Origin: Miniphocaeibacter sp012841535
GTDB taxonomy: Bacteria; Bacillota; Clostridia; Tissierellales; Peptoniphilaceae
Length of the DNA stretch: 47,417 nt
Assembly: GCF_049274025.1 (NCBI RefSeq)
Contig: NZ_JBASRV010000039.1
Reading direction: 5' to 3' (one strand)
This document shows, piece after piece, positions 26,519 through 34,832 of this stretch. Position 1 is the first letter of the stretch; each line of letters begins with the position of its first letter. The position numbers and the translations under genes are program-made. The notes under the pieces are model-generated. The model ran no database searches. It was not told the DNA's origin and was given only the letters and a program-made list of their open reading frames with translations.

Positions 26519-27580
26519 ATGAAAAAAATAAATCGAAAAGCATTAAAAACAATACTTTGTATTTATATGGTTTTACTAATAGCACTATTAACTTTCTTAG
26601 CTATTTTAAACAAGCCTTTATTAAATGAAATCTTAATAAACAACATCTTTATTATCCTATTGTTATTAGTAATTACCTTTATAGTAAATTATTTAATATT
26701 AAGTAAAAAAGTTAGTAGAAATAATTTAAATTATTTAGCCGATATTATTATTTCAGAGGTGTTTAATGAAAATAAATTAGACATAGAATATGAAGAAGAT
26801 TTAAAACAAATGCTAAAGAAATTAAATAACGAGAAAAAAACAAGTATGTATTCTATGGAAAAATATAAAAATGCTGAAAAAATCAGGTCGGAATTTACAG
26901 CAAATGTAACCCACGAATTAAAAACCCCATTAACTTCAATAATGGGTTATGCAGAATTAATAGAATTAGGCTTAGCCAAAGAGGAAGAAGCTAAATCATT
27001 TGCAAAAGTAATTGGGGAAGATGCAAATAAGTTATTAATGACTATTAATGATATTATAATCCTTTCAAAATATGATGACCCTACATTAATAGAAATTGAA
27101 AAAGAACATTTTTATATAGGGGAATTTATAGAGGAACTTGTAAAAAGTATAGAAAATGTTGCTTCTTTGAAAAAGGTTAAAATATTAAAAGAATTGGATA
27201 ATTTTGAAGTTTTTGCTGATAAAAATAAAATCAAGGACTTAGTTAATAATCTATTATCTAATGCAATTAAATACAATAAACCCTATGGTATAATAAGGGT
27301 AAAATTATATAGGGAAAATGAAAATTGTGTATTGGAAATATCCGATACTGGTATAGGAATAAAAGAATCCGATATAAATAGGATTTTTGAAAGATTTTAT
27401 GTTGTAGATAAAGCCAGAGGGAAAAAATCGGGAACAGGACTGGGCCTTGCTATTGTTAAACATGTTGCACTAGTTCATAATGGTACAATTGAAATAAAAA
27501 GTAAAGTAGGTAAAGGAAGTACCTTTACATTTAAGTTTCCACTAAATGAGAATAAGGTAAAAAGCCAAAAAGAACACTAA
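26519..27580 (+). CDS. phoR: Phosphate sensor histidine kinase (PhoR type) without a sensor domain
   Basis: A 353-residue membrane kinase. Two membrane helices (about 12-30 and 42-62) are joined by only about 11 residues. There follow a short linker, the H-box FTANVTHELKTPLTSI with H132, the N-box NNLLSNAIKYN, G1 DTGIGI, the F-box FERFY and G2 GTGLGLAIVKH. The large extracytoplasmic domain of Bacillus PhoR is absent and no PAS domain is obvious, so the signal probably comes from PstSCAB through PhoU. It is the last gene of the operon and ends at a terminator. Confidence 0.9.
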   Translation: MKKINRKALKTILCIYMVLLIALLTFLAILNKPLLNEILINNIFIILLLLVITFIVNYLILSKKVSRNNLNYLADIIISEVFNENKLDIEYEEDLKQMLKKLNNEKKTSMYSMEKYKNAEKIRSEFTANVTHELKTPLTSIMGYAELIELGLAKEEEAKSFAKVIGEDANKLLMTINDIIILSKYDDPTLIEIEKEHFYIGEFIEELVKSIENVASLKKVKILKELDNFEVFADKNKIKDLVNNLLSNAIKYNKPYGIIRVKLYRENENCVLEISDTGIGIKESDINRIFERFYVVDKARGKKSGTGLGLAIVKHVALVHNGTIEIKSKVGKGSTFTFKFPLNENKVKSQKEH

Positions 27581-27594
27581 AAAGTGTTCTTTTT
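27567..27594. terminator. Terminator of the pst-pho operon, usable from both sides
   Basis: AAAAAGAACACT and AGTGTTCTTTTT form a perfect 12-bp stem with an AAAA loop over the phoR stop codon. The plus side ends in a T run; the minus strand also reads through a T-rich stretch after the stem, so it could end transcripts arriving from the right. Confidence 0.85.
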
Positions 27595-27665
27595 TCTGTA
27601 AAACTATTATAAATAAAAACAAGATAAATATATTACAAAAATTATTAGAGATTATTAATATATTC
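27567..27665 (-). ncRNA. Candidate Fur-controlled small RNA (about 100 nt)
   Basis: A consensus promoter with a perfect Fur box points leftwards into the gap between phoR and the nitroreductase gene, where there is no protein gene with a ribosome site. Transcription would start near 27665 and reach the bidirectional pho terminator about 100 nt later, a size typical of iron-responsive small RNAs. The predicted transcript is A/U-rich and antisense to the 3' end of phoR mRNA. The promoter elements are seen; the RNA itself is inference. A leaderless 41-codon hydrophobic reading frame starts near the same point but has no ribosome site. Confidence 0.4.
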
Positions 27666-27671
27666 ATCTCT

Positions 27672-27700
27672 ATTATACAATACTTGATAATAATTATCAA
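27672..27700 (-). promoter_or_regulatory. Orphan promoter overlapped by a perfect Fur box
   Basis: On the minus strand TTGATA (27700-27695) and TATAAT (27677-27672) are 17 bp apart. The perfect 17-bp palindrome TTGATAATAATTATCAA at 27684-27700 contains the exact Fur 7-1-7 consensus TGATAATnATTATCA and covers the -35 and part of the spacer, the expected place for iron repression. It lies between two convergent genes, 17 bp after the nitroreductase coding region starts (its 3' end), so it serves neither gene's start. Confidence 0.7.
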
Positions 27701-27716
27701 CAAATATCAGTTGAAT

Positions 27717-28232
27717 TTAATACTTATTAAAATGTACCTTATCCATAGGTAGTTTATCTAAATCATGAGGTTTTTTATCTTCATCACCATAACCGATTCC
27801 TATAGTGCAAAGTATATTTTTGTTTTTAGGAATATTTAATACTTCTCTAATTTTTTCCTCAACATTTTCGCCTTTTAAATTGATTTTCTCAAAAGCGTGT
27901 CCCCAGCAGGTCTTTAATCCCTCAAGTTCAGCTGCAAGCTGTATATAGGAAGCAATAATAGCTCCATCGGCAATAGCAGTACCTGACTCTAGGTCCATAA
28001 CAACAACCATAGCTAAAGGTGCATTTTTAAGAAAACTAATAGCTTCAGGTCTGGCATCTGCAATTTTATTAATAAGCTCCTTATTATTTATGACAATAAT
28101 ATCCCATGGTTTTTTATTTCTTCCGGATGGTGCAGTTAATGCAATTTCCAATATTCTATTAATTTTTTCTTCTTCAACTTCTATATTCTTGAATTTTCTT
28201 ACGGATCGTCTATTTAAAAATAAATTATCCAT
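27717..28232 (-). CDS. Nitroreductase-family flavoprotein (short form)
   Basis: A 171-residue FMN-dependent oxidoreductase. The N-terminal RRSVRKF binds FMN phosphate, followed by ALTAPSGRNKKPWDII, and later ADGAIIASYIQLAAELEGLKTCWGHAF and a C-terminal IGIGYGDE segment. These are family hallmarks; the physiological substrate cannot be told. The C-terminal extension common in NfsA-type enzymes is missing. The gene is monocistronic, convergent with phoR and divergent from the zinc-ribbon gene at 28360. Confidence 0.88.
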   Translation of the reverse strand: MDNLFLNRRSVRKFKNIEVEEEKINRILEIALTAPSGRNKKPWDIIVINNKELINKIADARPEAISFLKNAPLAMVVVMDLESGTAIADGAIIASYIQLAAELEGLKTCWGHAFEKINLKGENVEEKIREVLNIPKNKNILCTIGIGYGDEDKKPHDLDKLPMDKVHFNKY

Positions 28233-28359
28233 GAAATCACCCCTTATTATAATATTTTATCAGTTTTCTTAAAATTTTTGAAATAATGTAACTATTTATG
28301 AAAGATTCTTATGATATAATTGTTTAATATCAAATAATTGTTTATTTTAAGGAGTTAAT

Positions 28360-29265
28360 ATGCGTTGCAAATATTGTGGCGAAAAAATAGAAAAAGATTA
28401 TAAATTCTGTATTTCATGTGGGAAACCAATTGAAAATACATTAGAAAATAATAATGAAAAAAAGCAAGGTACACAGACAATTGAATATTATGAAATTGAA
28501 ACAGATATGGAAAAAAAGGACGAGAAGTATGATTTCAGTCAGTTTTTATCAAGGGATGAAGTTGAAGAAGAATTAGAAGAAATAGATATTAGTACTGGTA
28601 AAGACAAGAAAGTTAATAGTGAATATACAGATGAAACTATAAGCTATAATGTTGAAGATGACCTTGAAGATACTAAGAAGAGAATTTTATTTGAAAGGTC
28701 AGACTATAATTTTTTTGATAGTATTAAGAAAAATAAATCAAAGAAAAAAGAATACTTTGACAAATCCTATATAAATAATGAGTCAAGAAAAGATAAAGAA
28801 GTTAGGGAAGAATTTAAGGAAGAATCGAAAAGCAAGTTTTATAATTTTCGCCAAGAAGACAATAAAAAAAGAATGGAAGATTATTCTAATGAAAAGCTAA
28901 TAGAAGAAAGAATAGAAAAGAAAAAAAGACGAAAAAGAATATGGAAAAGAATAAGAAATATTATCTATAATATCTTAGTAACAATTATGGCCTTAGTATT
29001 ATCAACAGTTTTAGTAGAACCTGCAAGATATTATTTATCGGAATTATTGAAGATCGATTTATATTTTTTAGGAGATAAAATAATTAATATTGGTATGTTG
29101 TTTATTATTTTATTTTTATTTATTCCATTTTTTAACTGTAGGGGAAATGCGAAAATTCCATTATTTTTCTTATGTATACTAGTAAGTTGGACAATAATAG
29201 GATGGATAATTTTATTAATAGTTTCTATTATGAGTAACAGGAAGTGGAAAAGGAACTATTGGTAA
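28360..29265 (+). CDS. Zinc-ribbon protein with charged linker and membrane helices
   Basis: A 301-residue protein with a zinc ribbon at residues 3-20 (C3, C6, C17, C20; CKYCG and CISCG), a long Lys/Glu/Asp-rich linker (about 25-200), and three hydrophobic helices in the last 100 residues. The plan and cysteine spacing match the gene at 18738, but the linker and membrane parts do not look alike, so the shared feature is mainly architecture. AAGGAG precedes the ATG. No function is known. Confidence 0.78.
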   Translation: MRCKYCGEKIEKDYKFCISCGKPIENTLENNNEKKQGTQTIEYYEIETDMEKKDEKYDFSQFLSRDEVEEELEEIDISTGKDKKVNSEYTDETISYNVEDDLEDTKKRILFERSDYNFFDSIKKNKSKKKEYFDKSYINNESRKDKEVREEFKEESKSKFYNFRQEDNKKRMEDYSNEKLIEERIEKKKRRKRIWKRIRNIIYNILVTIMALVLSTVLVEPARYYLSELLKIDLYFLGDKIINIGMLFIILFLFIPFFNCRGNAKIPLFFLCILVSWTIIGWIILLIVSIMSNRKWKRNYW

Positions 29266-29270
29266 TAAAG

Positions 29271-29299
29271 TTTACAAAAATATGGACCTATGATAAAAT
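29271..29299 (+). promoter_or_regulatory. Promoter of the proS T-box transcript
   Basis: TTTACA at 29271-29276 and TAAAAT at 29294-29299 are 17 bp apart, with TG at the extended -10 position. It lies just after the stop codon of the zinc-ribbon gene and gives a leader of about 335 nt. Confidence 0.7.
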
Positions 29300-29305
29300 C
29301 AATTT

Positions 29306-29514
29306 ATTCCAAAGAAAAGAAATAGTAGTTAATGGATTTTTTTAGAGAGAAAGTGGGTGGTGGAAACTTTTAAATGAAATTAATGAACCTATCTTCGAGG
29401 ATGTATGAAAACATACAGGGTTGTGCCTTATAGCTTTTGAGATAATCAATATGATTAAATGAAGTGGTACCGCGTAGTCTTTCGCCTTCTAATAAGGTGA
29501 GAGACTTTTTTTAT
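29306..29514 (+). ncRNA. Proline-specific T-box riboswitch of proS
   Basis: The leader has the T-box features in order: AGAGA and GGTGG in stem I, a specifier CCT (29388-29390, a proline codon), the T-box core GTGGTACCGCG (29464-29474) and a terminator (29475-29513) ending in a T run. The T-box bulge reads UGGU, which pairs with ACCA, matching the A73 discriminator of tRNA-Pro. Uncharged tRNA-Pro should stabilise the antiterminator and turn on proS. About 115 bp of AT-rich leader follow before the ribosome site. Confidence 0.93.
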
Positions 29515-29643
29515 GGAATAATCCAATTTATAAAGTAAAATCTAGATTGGTTAAAAAGTTATTTTTTAATTATAAAAGTATTAAAAATATTTGTATATAA
29601 ATAGAAAAAGAATTCAATAGTAAAAAACATGGAGGTTATTATT

Positions 29644-31386
29644 ATGAAAATGTCTAAATTTTATATGCCTACTCTTAGGGAGGATCCAGCTGATGCAGAA
29701 ATAGCAAGTCATAAATTGTTACTTCGTTCTGGTATGATAAGAAAATCCGCTGCTGGTATTTATTCTTATTTACCTTTAGGATATAGAGTTATTAGAAAAA
29801 TTGAAAATATAGTTAGGGAAGAAATGGATAATTTTGGAGCTCAGGAAATATTAATGTCTGCCTTACAGCCTAGAGAAATTTGGGATGAATCTGGTAGATG
29901 GGCTACATTTGGTCCGGAAATGTTTAAATTACGAGATAGAAATTCAAGGGAGTTCTGTTTAGGACCAACGGCAGAAGAATATTTCACTACTTTAATAAAA
30001 GGTGAAGTTAAAAGTTATAAGCAACTTCCTTTAAATATTTACCAAATCCAAACAAAATACAGGGATGAAAAAAGACCTAGATTTGGAATTAACAGAGCTA
30101 GGGAGTTTTTAATGAAGGATGCCTATACTTTTGACACCGATGAGGAAACTATGAAGGAAGCCTATATGAATATGTGGAGGTCCTATGAGGTCATATTTGA
30201 CAGGTTAAAGCTGGATTATAAAGTAGTAGCAGGAGATGCAGGTGCTATGGGAGGAAATAGCTCCCATGAATTTATTGCCCTTTCAGAAGTTGGAGAGGGA
30301 GTAATATTTTATAGCCAAGATAGTGACTTTGCTGCAACTGACGAGAAGGCAGAGGTTTATTATTCTGTTGACGATTCTAATATAGATATTTTACCTATGG
30401 AAAAAGTAACAACACCTAATTGTAAAACTATAGAGGATGTTGCACAATACTTAGGAGTTCCAGAAAGTCACTGTGCAAAAGCAATAGATTTAATTGTTGA
30501 AGGTAAACCAGTATTGGTATTTATTCCAGGTGATAGGGAATTAAATATGTCAAAATTAGTTGCTTATTTAGGAGTTCCAGAACATGAAATTGGCATGATG
30601 AACGATGAGGAAATTGTAAATCTTTTAAATTCTGTTCCAGGATTTACTGGACCAACGGAAAAAACTCCAGAAGATGTTAGAATTATAATTGATTCAAGAT
30701 TAACGGAAATGCGTAATGTTGTTATTGGAGCAAATGAAGAGAACCATCATTATAGATATGCGAATTTCGGTAGGGACTTTAAGGGGGAAATTGCCAAAGA
30801 CCTATTGATGATTCAAGAGGGAGACATTGACCCTAATACAGGCTCTGTATTAAAATCTGCAAGGGGAATAGAAGTTGGTAATATTTTCCAACTAGGTACT
30901 AAATATTCCGAAAGTTTAGATGCGAAATATTTAGATGAAAATGGAAAAGAAAAGTATTTTTACATGGGCTCCTATGGAATAGGCGTTACAAGATCTGTTA
31001 CAGCAGTAGTTGAACAAAACCATGATGAAAAGGGAATAATTTGGCCATTAGTAGTAGCGCCTTATCATGTTATTGTAACTGTCGTTAATACAAAAAATGA
31101 GCAACAAAGAGAATTAGGAGATAGAATTTACGAAGAATTACTTTTAAAAGGTGTAGAAGTTCTTTTAGACGATAGAAAAGAAAGAGCCGGAGTAAAATTC
31201 AACGATAGGGATTTAATAGGTATTCCTCTTAGAATTACCGTTGGAAAAGGTGCAGCGGATAATATAGTTGAATATTCAACAAGAAAAGAAATGGTAAACA
31301 AAGAAATTTCTTCACAGGAAGCAATAGAAGAAGTAATGAAGGAAATTTCAGCAGAATTAAAATATTTGGATACATTTTATAGATAG
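29644..31386 (+). CDS. proS: Prolyl-tRNA synthetase (bacterial type with editing domain)
   Basis: A 580-residue class II synthetase. It opens with KMSKFYMPTLREDPADAE, then RSGMIRKSAAGIYSYLPLG (motif 1), TKYRDEKRPRFGINRAREFLM, given here in family order as motif 2, the inserted editing domain (about 220-400), and motif 3 with GSYGIGVTRSVTAVVEQ. Length is typical of the bacterial form. The ATG at 29644 follows GGAGGT at 29631-29636; the earlier ATG at 29629 overlaps that site. Expression is set by the proline T-box upstream. The next gene starts directly after its stop codon. Confidence 0.97.
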   Translation: MKMSKFYMPTLREDPADAEIASHKLLLRSGMIRKSAAGIYSYLPLGYRVIRKIENIVREEMDNFGAQEILMSALQPREIWDESGRWATFGPEMFKLRDRNSREFCLGPTAEEYFTTLIKGEVKSYKQLPLNIYQIQTKYRDEKRPRFGINRAREFLMKDAYTFDTDEETMKEAYMNMWRSYEVIFDRLKLDYKVVAGDAGAMGGNSSHEFIALSEVGEGVIFYSQDSDFAATDEKAEVYYSVDDSNIDILPMEKVTTPNCKTIEDVAQYLGVPESHCAKAIDLIVEGKPVLVFIPGDRELNMSKLVAYLGVPEHEIGMMNDEEIVNLLNSVPGFTGPTEKTPEDVRIIIDSRLTEMRNVVIGANEENHHYRYANFGRDFKGEIAKDLLMIQEGDIDPNTGSVLKSARGIEVGNIFQLGTKYSESLDAKYLDENGKEKYFYMGSYGIGVTRSVTAVVEQNHDEKGIIWPLVVAPYHVIVTVVNTKNEQQRELGDRIYEELLLKGVEVLLDDRKERAGVKFNDRDLIGIPLRITVGKGAADNIVEYSTRKEMVNKEISSQEAIEEVMKEISAELKYLDTFYR

Positions 31387-32127
31387 ATGAATGAAATAGT
31401 AAAACAAATTAAAAATAGAAAATCTGTAAGACAATATATTGAAAAAGATATTTCCGAAGAAGTAACAAATGAAATTTTAAAAGCAGCAATTGAGGCTCCT
31501 TCTGCAGGAAACCAACAGCTTTATTCAATAATAAAAGTTACAGATCAAAAAATAAAAGATGAACTGGCTATTCTATGTGATAATCAACCATTTATAGCAA
31601 AAGCTCCATTGGTGTTGGTGTTTTGTTCAGATTATAAAAAATGGTATGACCTTTATGATTATGGAAATTGTAATCCTAGAGAATTAGGATATGGTGATAT
31701 GCTCCTTTCAATTTCAGATACGGTAATAGCAGCACAAAACACCGTAGTTGCAGCAGAAAGCTTTGGAGTAGGCTCTTGTTACATTGGAGATATATTGGAA
31801 AATTATGAGAAGGTAAAAGCACTTTTAAAGCTACCTAAAAATGTACTTCCTATTACAATGGTAGTTTATGGTTATCCTACAGAAAGTCAGGTTAGAAGAA
31901 ATAAACCAAAAAGACCTAGTATTAAAACCATAGTTCATGAAAATACTTATAAGGACTTAAAGGATGAAGAGCTAGTAGATTTAGTTAGACACAATATAGG
32001 AAATGATACTTTTGAAAATTGGATAGGAAAATTTTGCAAAAGAAAATACAATTCTAAATTTTCAGAGGAAATGAATAGGTCAAGTAAAAAATACGTTGAT
32101 GAATTTAAAAAAGACGATAGTTTTTAA
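31387..32127 (+). CDS. Nitroreductase-family flavoprotein (NfsA-like, long form)
   Basis: A 246-residue FMN oxidoreductase. RKSVRQY and EAPSAGNQQLYSII are the N-terminal FMN contacts; AAESFGVGSCYIGDIL and LPITMVVYGYP follow. The C-terminal extension with RPSIKTIVHENTY is the arm seen in NfsA/FRP-type enzymes. Its ATG begins immediately after the proS stop codon, so it is co-transcribed with proS and would share T-box control, an unusual link. No separate ribosome site is strong. It ends in a terminator. Confidence 0.87.
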   Translation: MNEIVKQIKNRKSVRQYIEKDISEEVTNEILKAAIEAPSAGNQQLYSIIKVTDQKIKDELAILCDNQPFIAKAPLVLVFCSDYKKWYDLYDYGNCNPRELGYGDMLLSISDTVIAAQNTVVAAESFGVGSCYIGDILENYEKVKALLKLPKNVLPITMVVYGYPTESQVRRNKPKRPSIKTIVHENTYKDLKDEELVDLVRHNIGNDTFENWIGKFCKRKYNSKFSEEMNRSSKKYVDEFKKDDSF

Positions 32128-32141
32128 ACTATCGTCTTTTT
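32109..32141 (+). terminator. Terminator of the proS operon
   Basis: AAAAAAGACGATAGTT pairs with AACTATCGTCTTTTT across the stop codon of the nitroreductase gene. A and T runs on both sides mean it can also serve the convergent MATE gene. Confidence 0.88.
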
Positions 32142-32166
32142 CTTTCAATTATTTAATCAATAGGAA

Positions 32167-33534
32167 CTATATTTTTGCCAAGGCCTTTTTAAATTGTTTT
32201 CTAAATAGTAATACTGTAAAGGTAACAGCTAAAATATCTGCAACTGGTTCAGCTGCATATACGGCAAAAGCCTTATTAGATGTAAAAACTCTAGGCATTA
32301 TATATATAAATGGAATTAACAATACGAATTTTCTAGTAATTGCAACCATTATGGACTCTTTAGCATTTCCTAGGGACGTAAAGGTCATTTGGCAGGCTAT
32401 TTGAATTCCAAATATAAAAAGTACTGCTAAATAAATACGCAAGGCTGTTTTAGTATAGTTAATAAGTTCAATATTATTTGTAAACATACTAGCAAATAAT
32501 TTTGGGAATATCATAACAAAAGCCCATAGGGAAATTGAATATATTAAACTGTATTTTAAAAGTAATTTAAATCCGGACAAAACTCTTTCCTTATTTTTTG
32601 CTCCATAATTATAGGAGATTATAGGTTGAGCCCCTTGCCCTAAACCTTGTAAAGGTAACATAGCAAATTGCATAACAGAAGTTAAAATAGTCATTGCTCC
32701 TACGGCTATATCACCACCGTATTTTAATAAAGATGAGTTAAAAGCAACAAATATTATAGATTCACTTGCCTGCATAATAAAGGTAGCTAAACCTAAAGTT
32801 AAACTAGGTATTATTATATTAGCTTGAAGCTTAAAATATTTAGTTTTAATTTTCAAGAAGGTCTTTTTACCAAGTAAGAAGGAAACTACCCATATACAAG
32901 ATAGTGCTTGGGAAATTATTGTAGCTAAAGCAGCTCCTTTAACTCCCATATTAAAAGCAAATATGAATATAGGGTCTAAAACTATATTTGTTACAGCTCC
33001 AATAAGTACAGAGTACATTCCTATTTTTGCAAATCCTTGAGCAGTAATAAATGCATTCATTCCTAAAGTAAGTTGGACAAATATTGTACCTATAGCGTAT
33101 ATGTTCATATAGTCTACAGCATATTCAATAGTATTTTCACTAGCTCCAAAGGCCATAAGAAAATCCCTGTTCCAAATTAATAAAATAATAGTTAAAACAA
33201 TAGAAACTATTATTTGTAAAAAGAAGGAATTGCCTAATGTTTTTTCTGCTGACTCAGAATCACCTTTCCCCATAAAAATAGATGCTCTTGGAGCACCTCC
33301 GTTACTAACTAAGGCAGCAAATGCTGAAACTATCATTATAATAGGCATACACACACCAAGGCCTGTTAAAGCAAGGTGACCTTCTCCTGGAATATGGCCT
33401 ATGTACATTCGGTCTACTAAATTATATAGCATGTTTATTATTTGGGCGACAACTGTTGGAATAGCTAGTTTTCGAAGTAGCTTTCCAATAGGTTCAGTAC
33501 CTAAAAAATCTTTATCTTCATTCATTTTGTTCAT
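32167..33534 (-). CDS. MATE-family multidrug/metabolite efflux pump
   Basis: A 455-residue membrane protein with about twelve hydrophobic segments. PIGKLLRKLAIPTVVAQIINMLYNLVDRMYIGH and its internal counterpart around residue 235 show the two-fold MATE repeat; GQGAQPIISYNYGAK is the NorM/DinF-type motif in the second half. It exports cationic drugs or metabolites using Na+ or H+; the substrate is unknown. Two in-frame ATGs are near the start (33534 and 33525); the GGAAAGG site suits 33525 better by spacing, so the N-terminus may be three residues shorter. It overlaps the marR-like gene by 17 bp and is probably controlled by it. Confidence 0.92.
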   Translation of the reverse strand: MNKMNEDKDFLGTEPIGKLLRKLAIPTVVAQIINMLYNLVDRMYIGHIPGEGHLALTGLGVCMPIIMIVSAFAALVSNGGAPRASIFMGKGDSESAEKTLGNSFFLQIIVSIVLTIILLIWNRDFLMAFGASENTIEYAVDYMNIYAIGTIFVQLTLGMNAFITAQGFAKIGMYSVLIGAVTNIVLDPIFIFAFNMGVKGAALATIISQALSCIWVVSFLLGKKTFLKIKTKYFKLQANIIIPSLTLGLATFIMQASESIIFVAFNSSLLKYGGDIAVGAMTILTSVMQFAMLPLQGLGQGAQPIISYNYGAKNKERVLSGFKLLLKYSLIYSISLWAFVMIFPKLFASMFTNNIELINYTKTALRIYLAVLFIFGIQIACQMTFTSLGNAKESIMVAITRKFVLLIPFIYIMPRVFTSNKAFAVYAAEPVADILAVTFTVLLFRKQFKKALAKI

Positions 33535-33970
33535 CCTTTCCCAGTTCCGTTTTTATATTATTAACAATTTTATTGTTTAAGTAGTTAAAGGTGTTTAATT
33601 CTTCAGTAGTAAAACCTTTAAAAATCTCTTGTTTAAATTTTAATTTAGCATTAGAAATTTCTTCAGTTATATTAGCAGATTTTTCAGTTAAAATTAAATG
33701 GACCTTTCTTTTATCTAGAGAATCTGTTTTTTTAACTAAAAGTTCCTTTTTTATTAATAAATCAACAGCTTGGGAAACATTCCCCTTCTGCAACATACGT
33801 AATTCTACAATATCGGATGCAGTATCATAACCTGGATTATTGTATAGAAAACTTATAATATCCATTTCTATTTTTGTTAAATTATATTTTTTTCGTATAT
33901 CTTGTAGACTAAATTCAAAGAATTTAATTATTTGCCTAAAGTTTACTAACATATTAAAATTATTATTCAT
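33518..33970 (-). CDS. MarR-family transcriptional regulator
   Basis: A 150-residue winged-helix regulator. The recognition helix lies near LRMLQKGNVSQAVDLLIKK, followed by the MarR wing DSLDKRKVHLILTEK. Helices at both ends form the dimer interface. GAGGTG precedes the ATG. It is transcribed with the MATE gene and likely represses both from the promoter at 34010-34037, releasing on binding a ligand of the pump, as is usual for marR-efflux pairs. Confidence 0.93.
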   Translation of the reverse strand: MNNNFNMLVNFRQIIKFFEFSLQDIRKKYNLTKIEMDIISFLYNNPGYDTASDIVELRMLQKGNVSQAVDLLIKKELLVKKTDSLDKRKVHLILTEKSANITEEISNAKLKFKQEIFKGFTTEELNTFNYLNNKIVNNIKTELGKDEQNE

Positions 33971-33985
33971 AATACACCTCTATTA

Positions 33986-34037
33986 GTTCTAAAAAGAACC
34001 ATATATCTTATTATACTAGTACTTATAAATTAGTCAA
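33986..34037 (-). promoter_or_regulatory. Promoter and inverted repeats ahead of the marR-MATE operon
   Basis: On the minus strand TTGACT (34037-34032) and TATAAT (34015-34010) are 16 bp apart. A perfect GTTCT-AAAA-AGAAC repeat (33986-33999) lies between the promoter and the ribosome site, and TACTAGTA (34014-34021) lies within the spacer. Either could be the MarR operator. Confidence 0.6.
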
Positions 34038-34154
34038 GATACAGTATAATAATATTGATTGAATAAAAATTAATAATAGAAAGTTTGAAATTAAGATTAA
34101 ATATATATTATTAAAAAATAAAGTGATTATAAATTTAAAATTAAGAGGGTAGGC

Positions 34155-34832
34155 ATGAAGGAAATTATTTTTGATGAATTTTATGAAGGTTATGATGAAT
34201 GGTACAAGACAAAAATGGGGAAATTTGTAGACCAAATAGAAACTGACCTATTATTTAATTGTTTAAATCCCAAACCGGGAATGAAGATTTTAGATATAGG
34301 TTGTGGTACTGGAAATATTAGTTATAAATTGGCTAAATTAGGTTGTCAGGTAGTGGGAATAGATATATCTAAAAAGATGTTAGACAAGGCCAAAAGTAAA
34401 TACAAGGGCGAAAGCGTTGAATTTTACAATATGAGTAGTTACAATATAGATTTTTCAGATATTTATTTTGATGCAGCAATATCTATGACAGCTTTTGAAT
34501 TTATTTATGACCCTAAAAGGGCCTATGAGGAAATTAAAAGAGTTACAAAAAATAATGGCTCAATAATAATAGGAACTATTCAAAAAGGTGGAGAATGGCA
34601 AGAATTTTATAGTAGTAATATTTTTAAGGGAACGGCTTATGAAAAAGCAAGGTTTAAAACAGGGGAAGAAATTGAAAAATTAGATAAAAATAGTTTTGTT
34701 AAAAAGGAGGAATGTTTATATATTTCACCAACAGTTAAGGAAGATGAATTTAATTTAGAAAATGAGCTTATTGAAAAAGAAAAGGGGAAAATAGGTGGAT
34801 TTGTATGTGTAAAATTCAAGAAGAAAAATTAA
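34155..34832 (+). CDS. Class I SAM-dependent methyltransferase
   Basis: A 225-residue enzyme with the Rossmann-like SAM fold: motif I ILDIGCGTGN (about residues 44-53), the acidic ribose contact in VVGIDIS, and a later DAAISMTAFEFI strand in place of motif IV. It resembles small-molecule or UbiE-like methyltransferases, but nothing identifies the substrate. A GAGGGTAGG site precedes the ATG. Its 3' end overlaps the next gene by 28 bp, suggesting a shared transcript. Confidence 0.85.
   Translation: MKEIIFDEFYEGYDEWYKTKMGKFVDQIETDLLFNCLNPKPGMKILDIGCGTGNISYKLAKLGCQVVGIDISKKMLDKAKSKYKGESVEFYNMSSYNIDFSDIYFDAAISMTAFEFIYDPKRAYEEIKRVTKNNGSIIIGTIQKGGEWQEFYSSNIFKGTAYEKARFKTGEEIEKLDKNSFVKKEECLYISPTVKEDEFNLENELIEKEKGKIGGFVCVKFKKKN

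Noticed and set aside
27543..27667. Leaderless 41-codon hydrophobic peptide under the Fur-boxed promoter
   Set aside because: There is no ribosome site and the frame crosses the pho terminator stem; strings of Ile/Phe/Leu are expected by chance from A/T-rich sequence. It is kept only as an alternative product in the small-RNA finding.
34023..34235. 70-codon minus-strand frame between marR and the methyltransferase
   Set aside because: It overlaps the marR promoter and the real methyltransferase start; the hydrophobic composition follows from AT-rich DNA.
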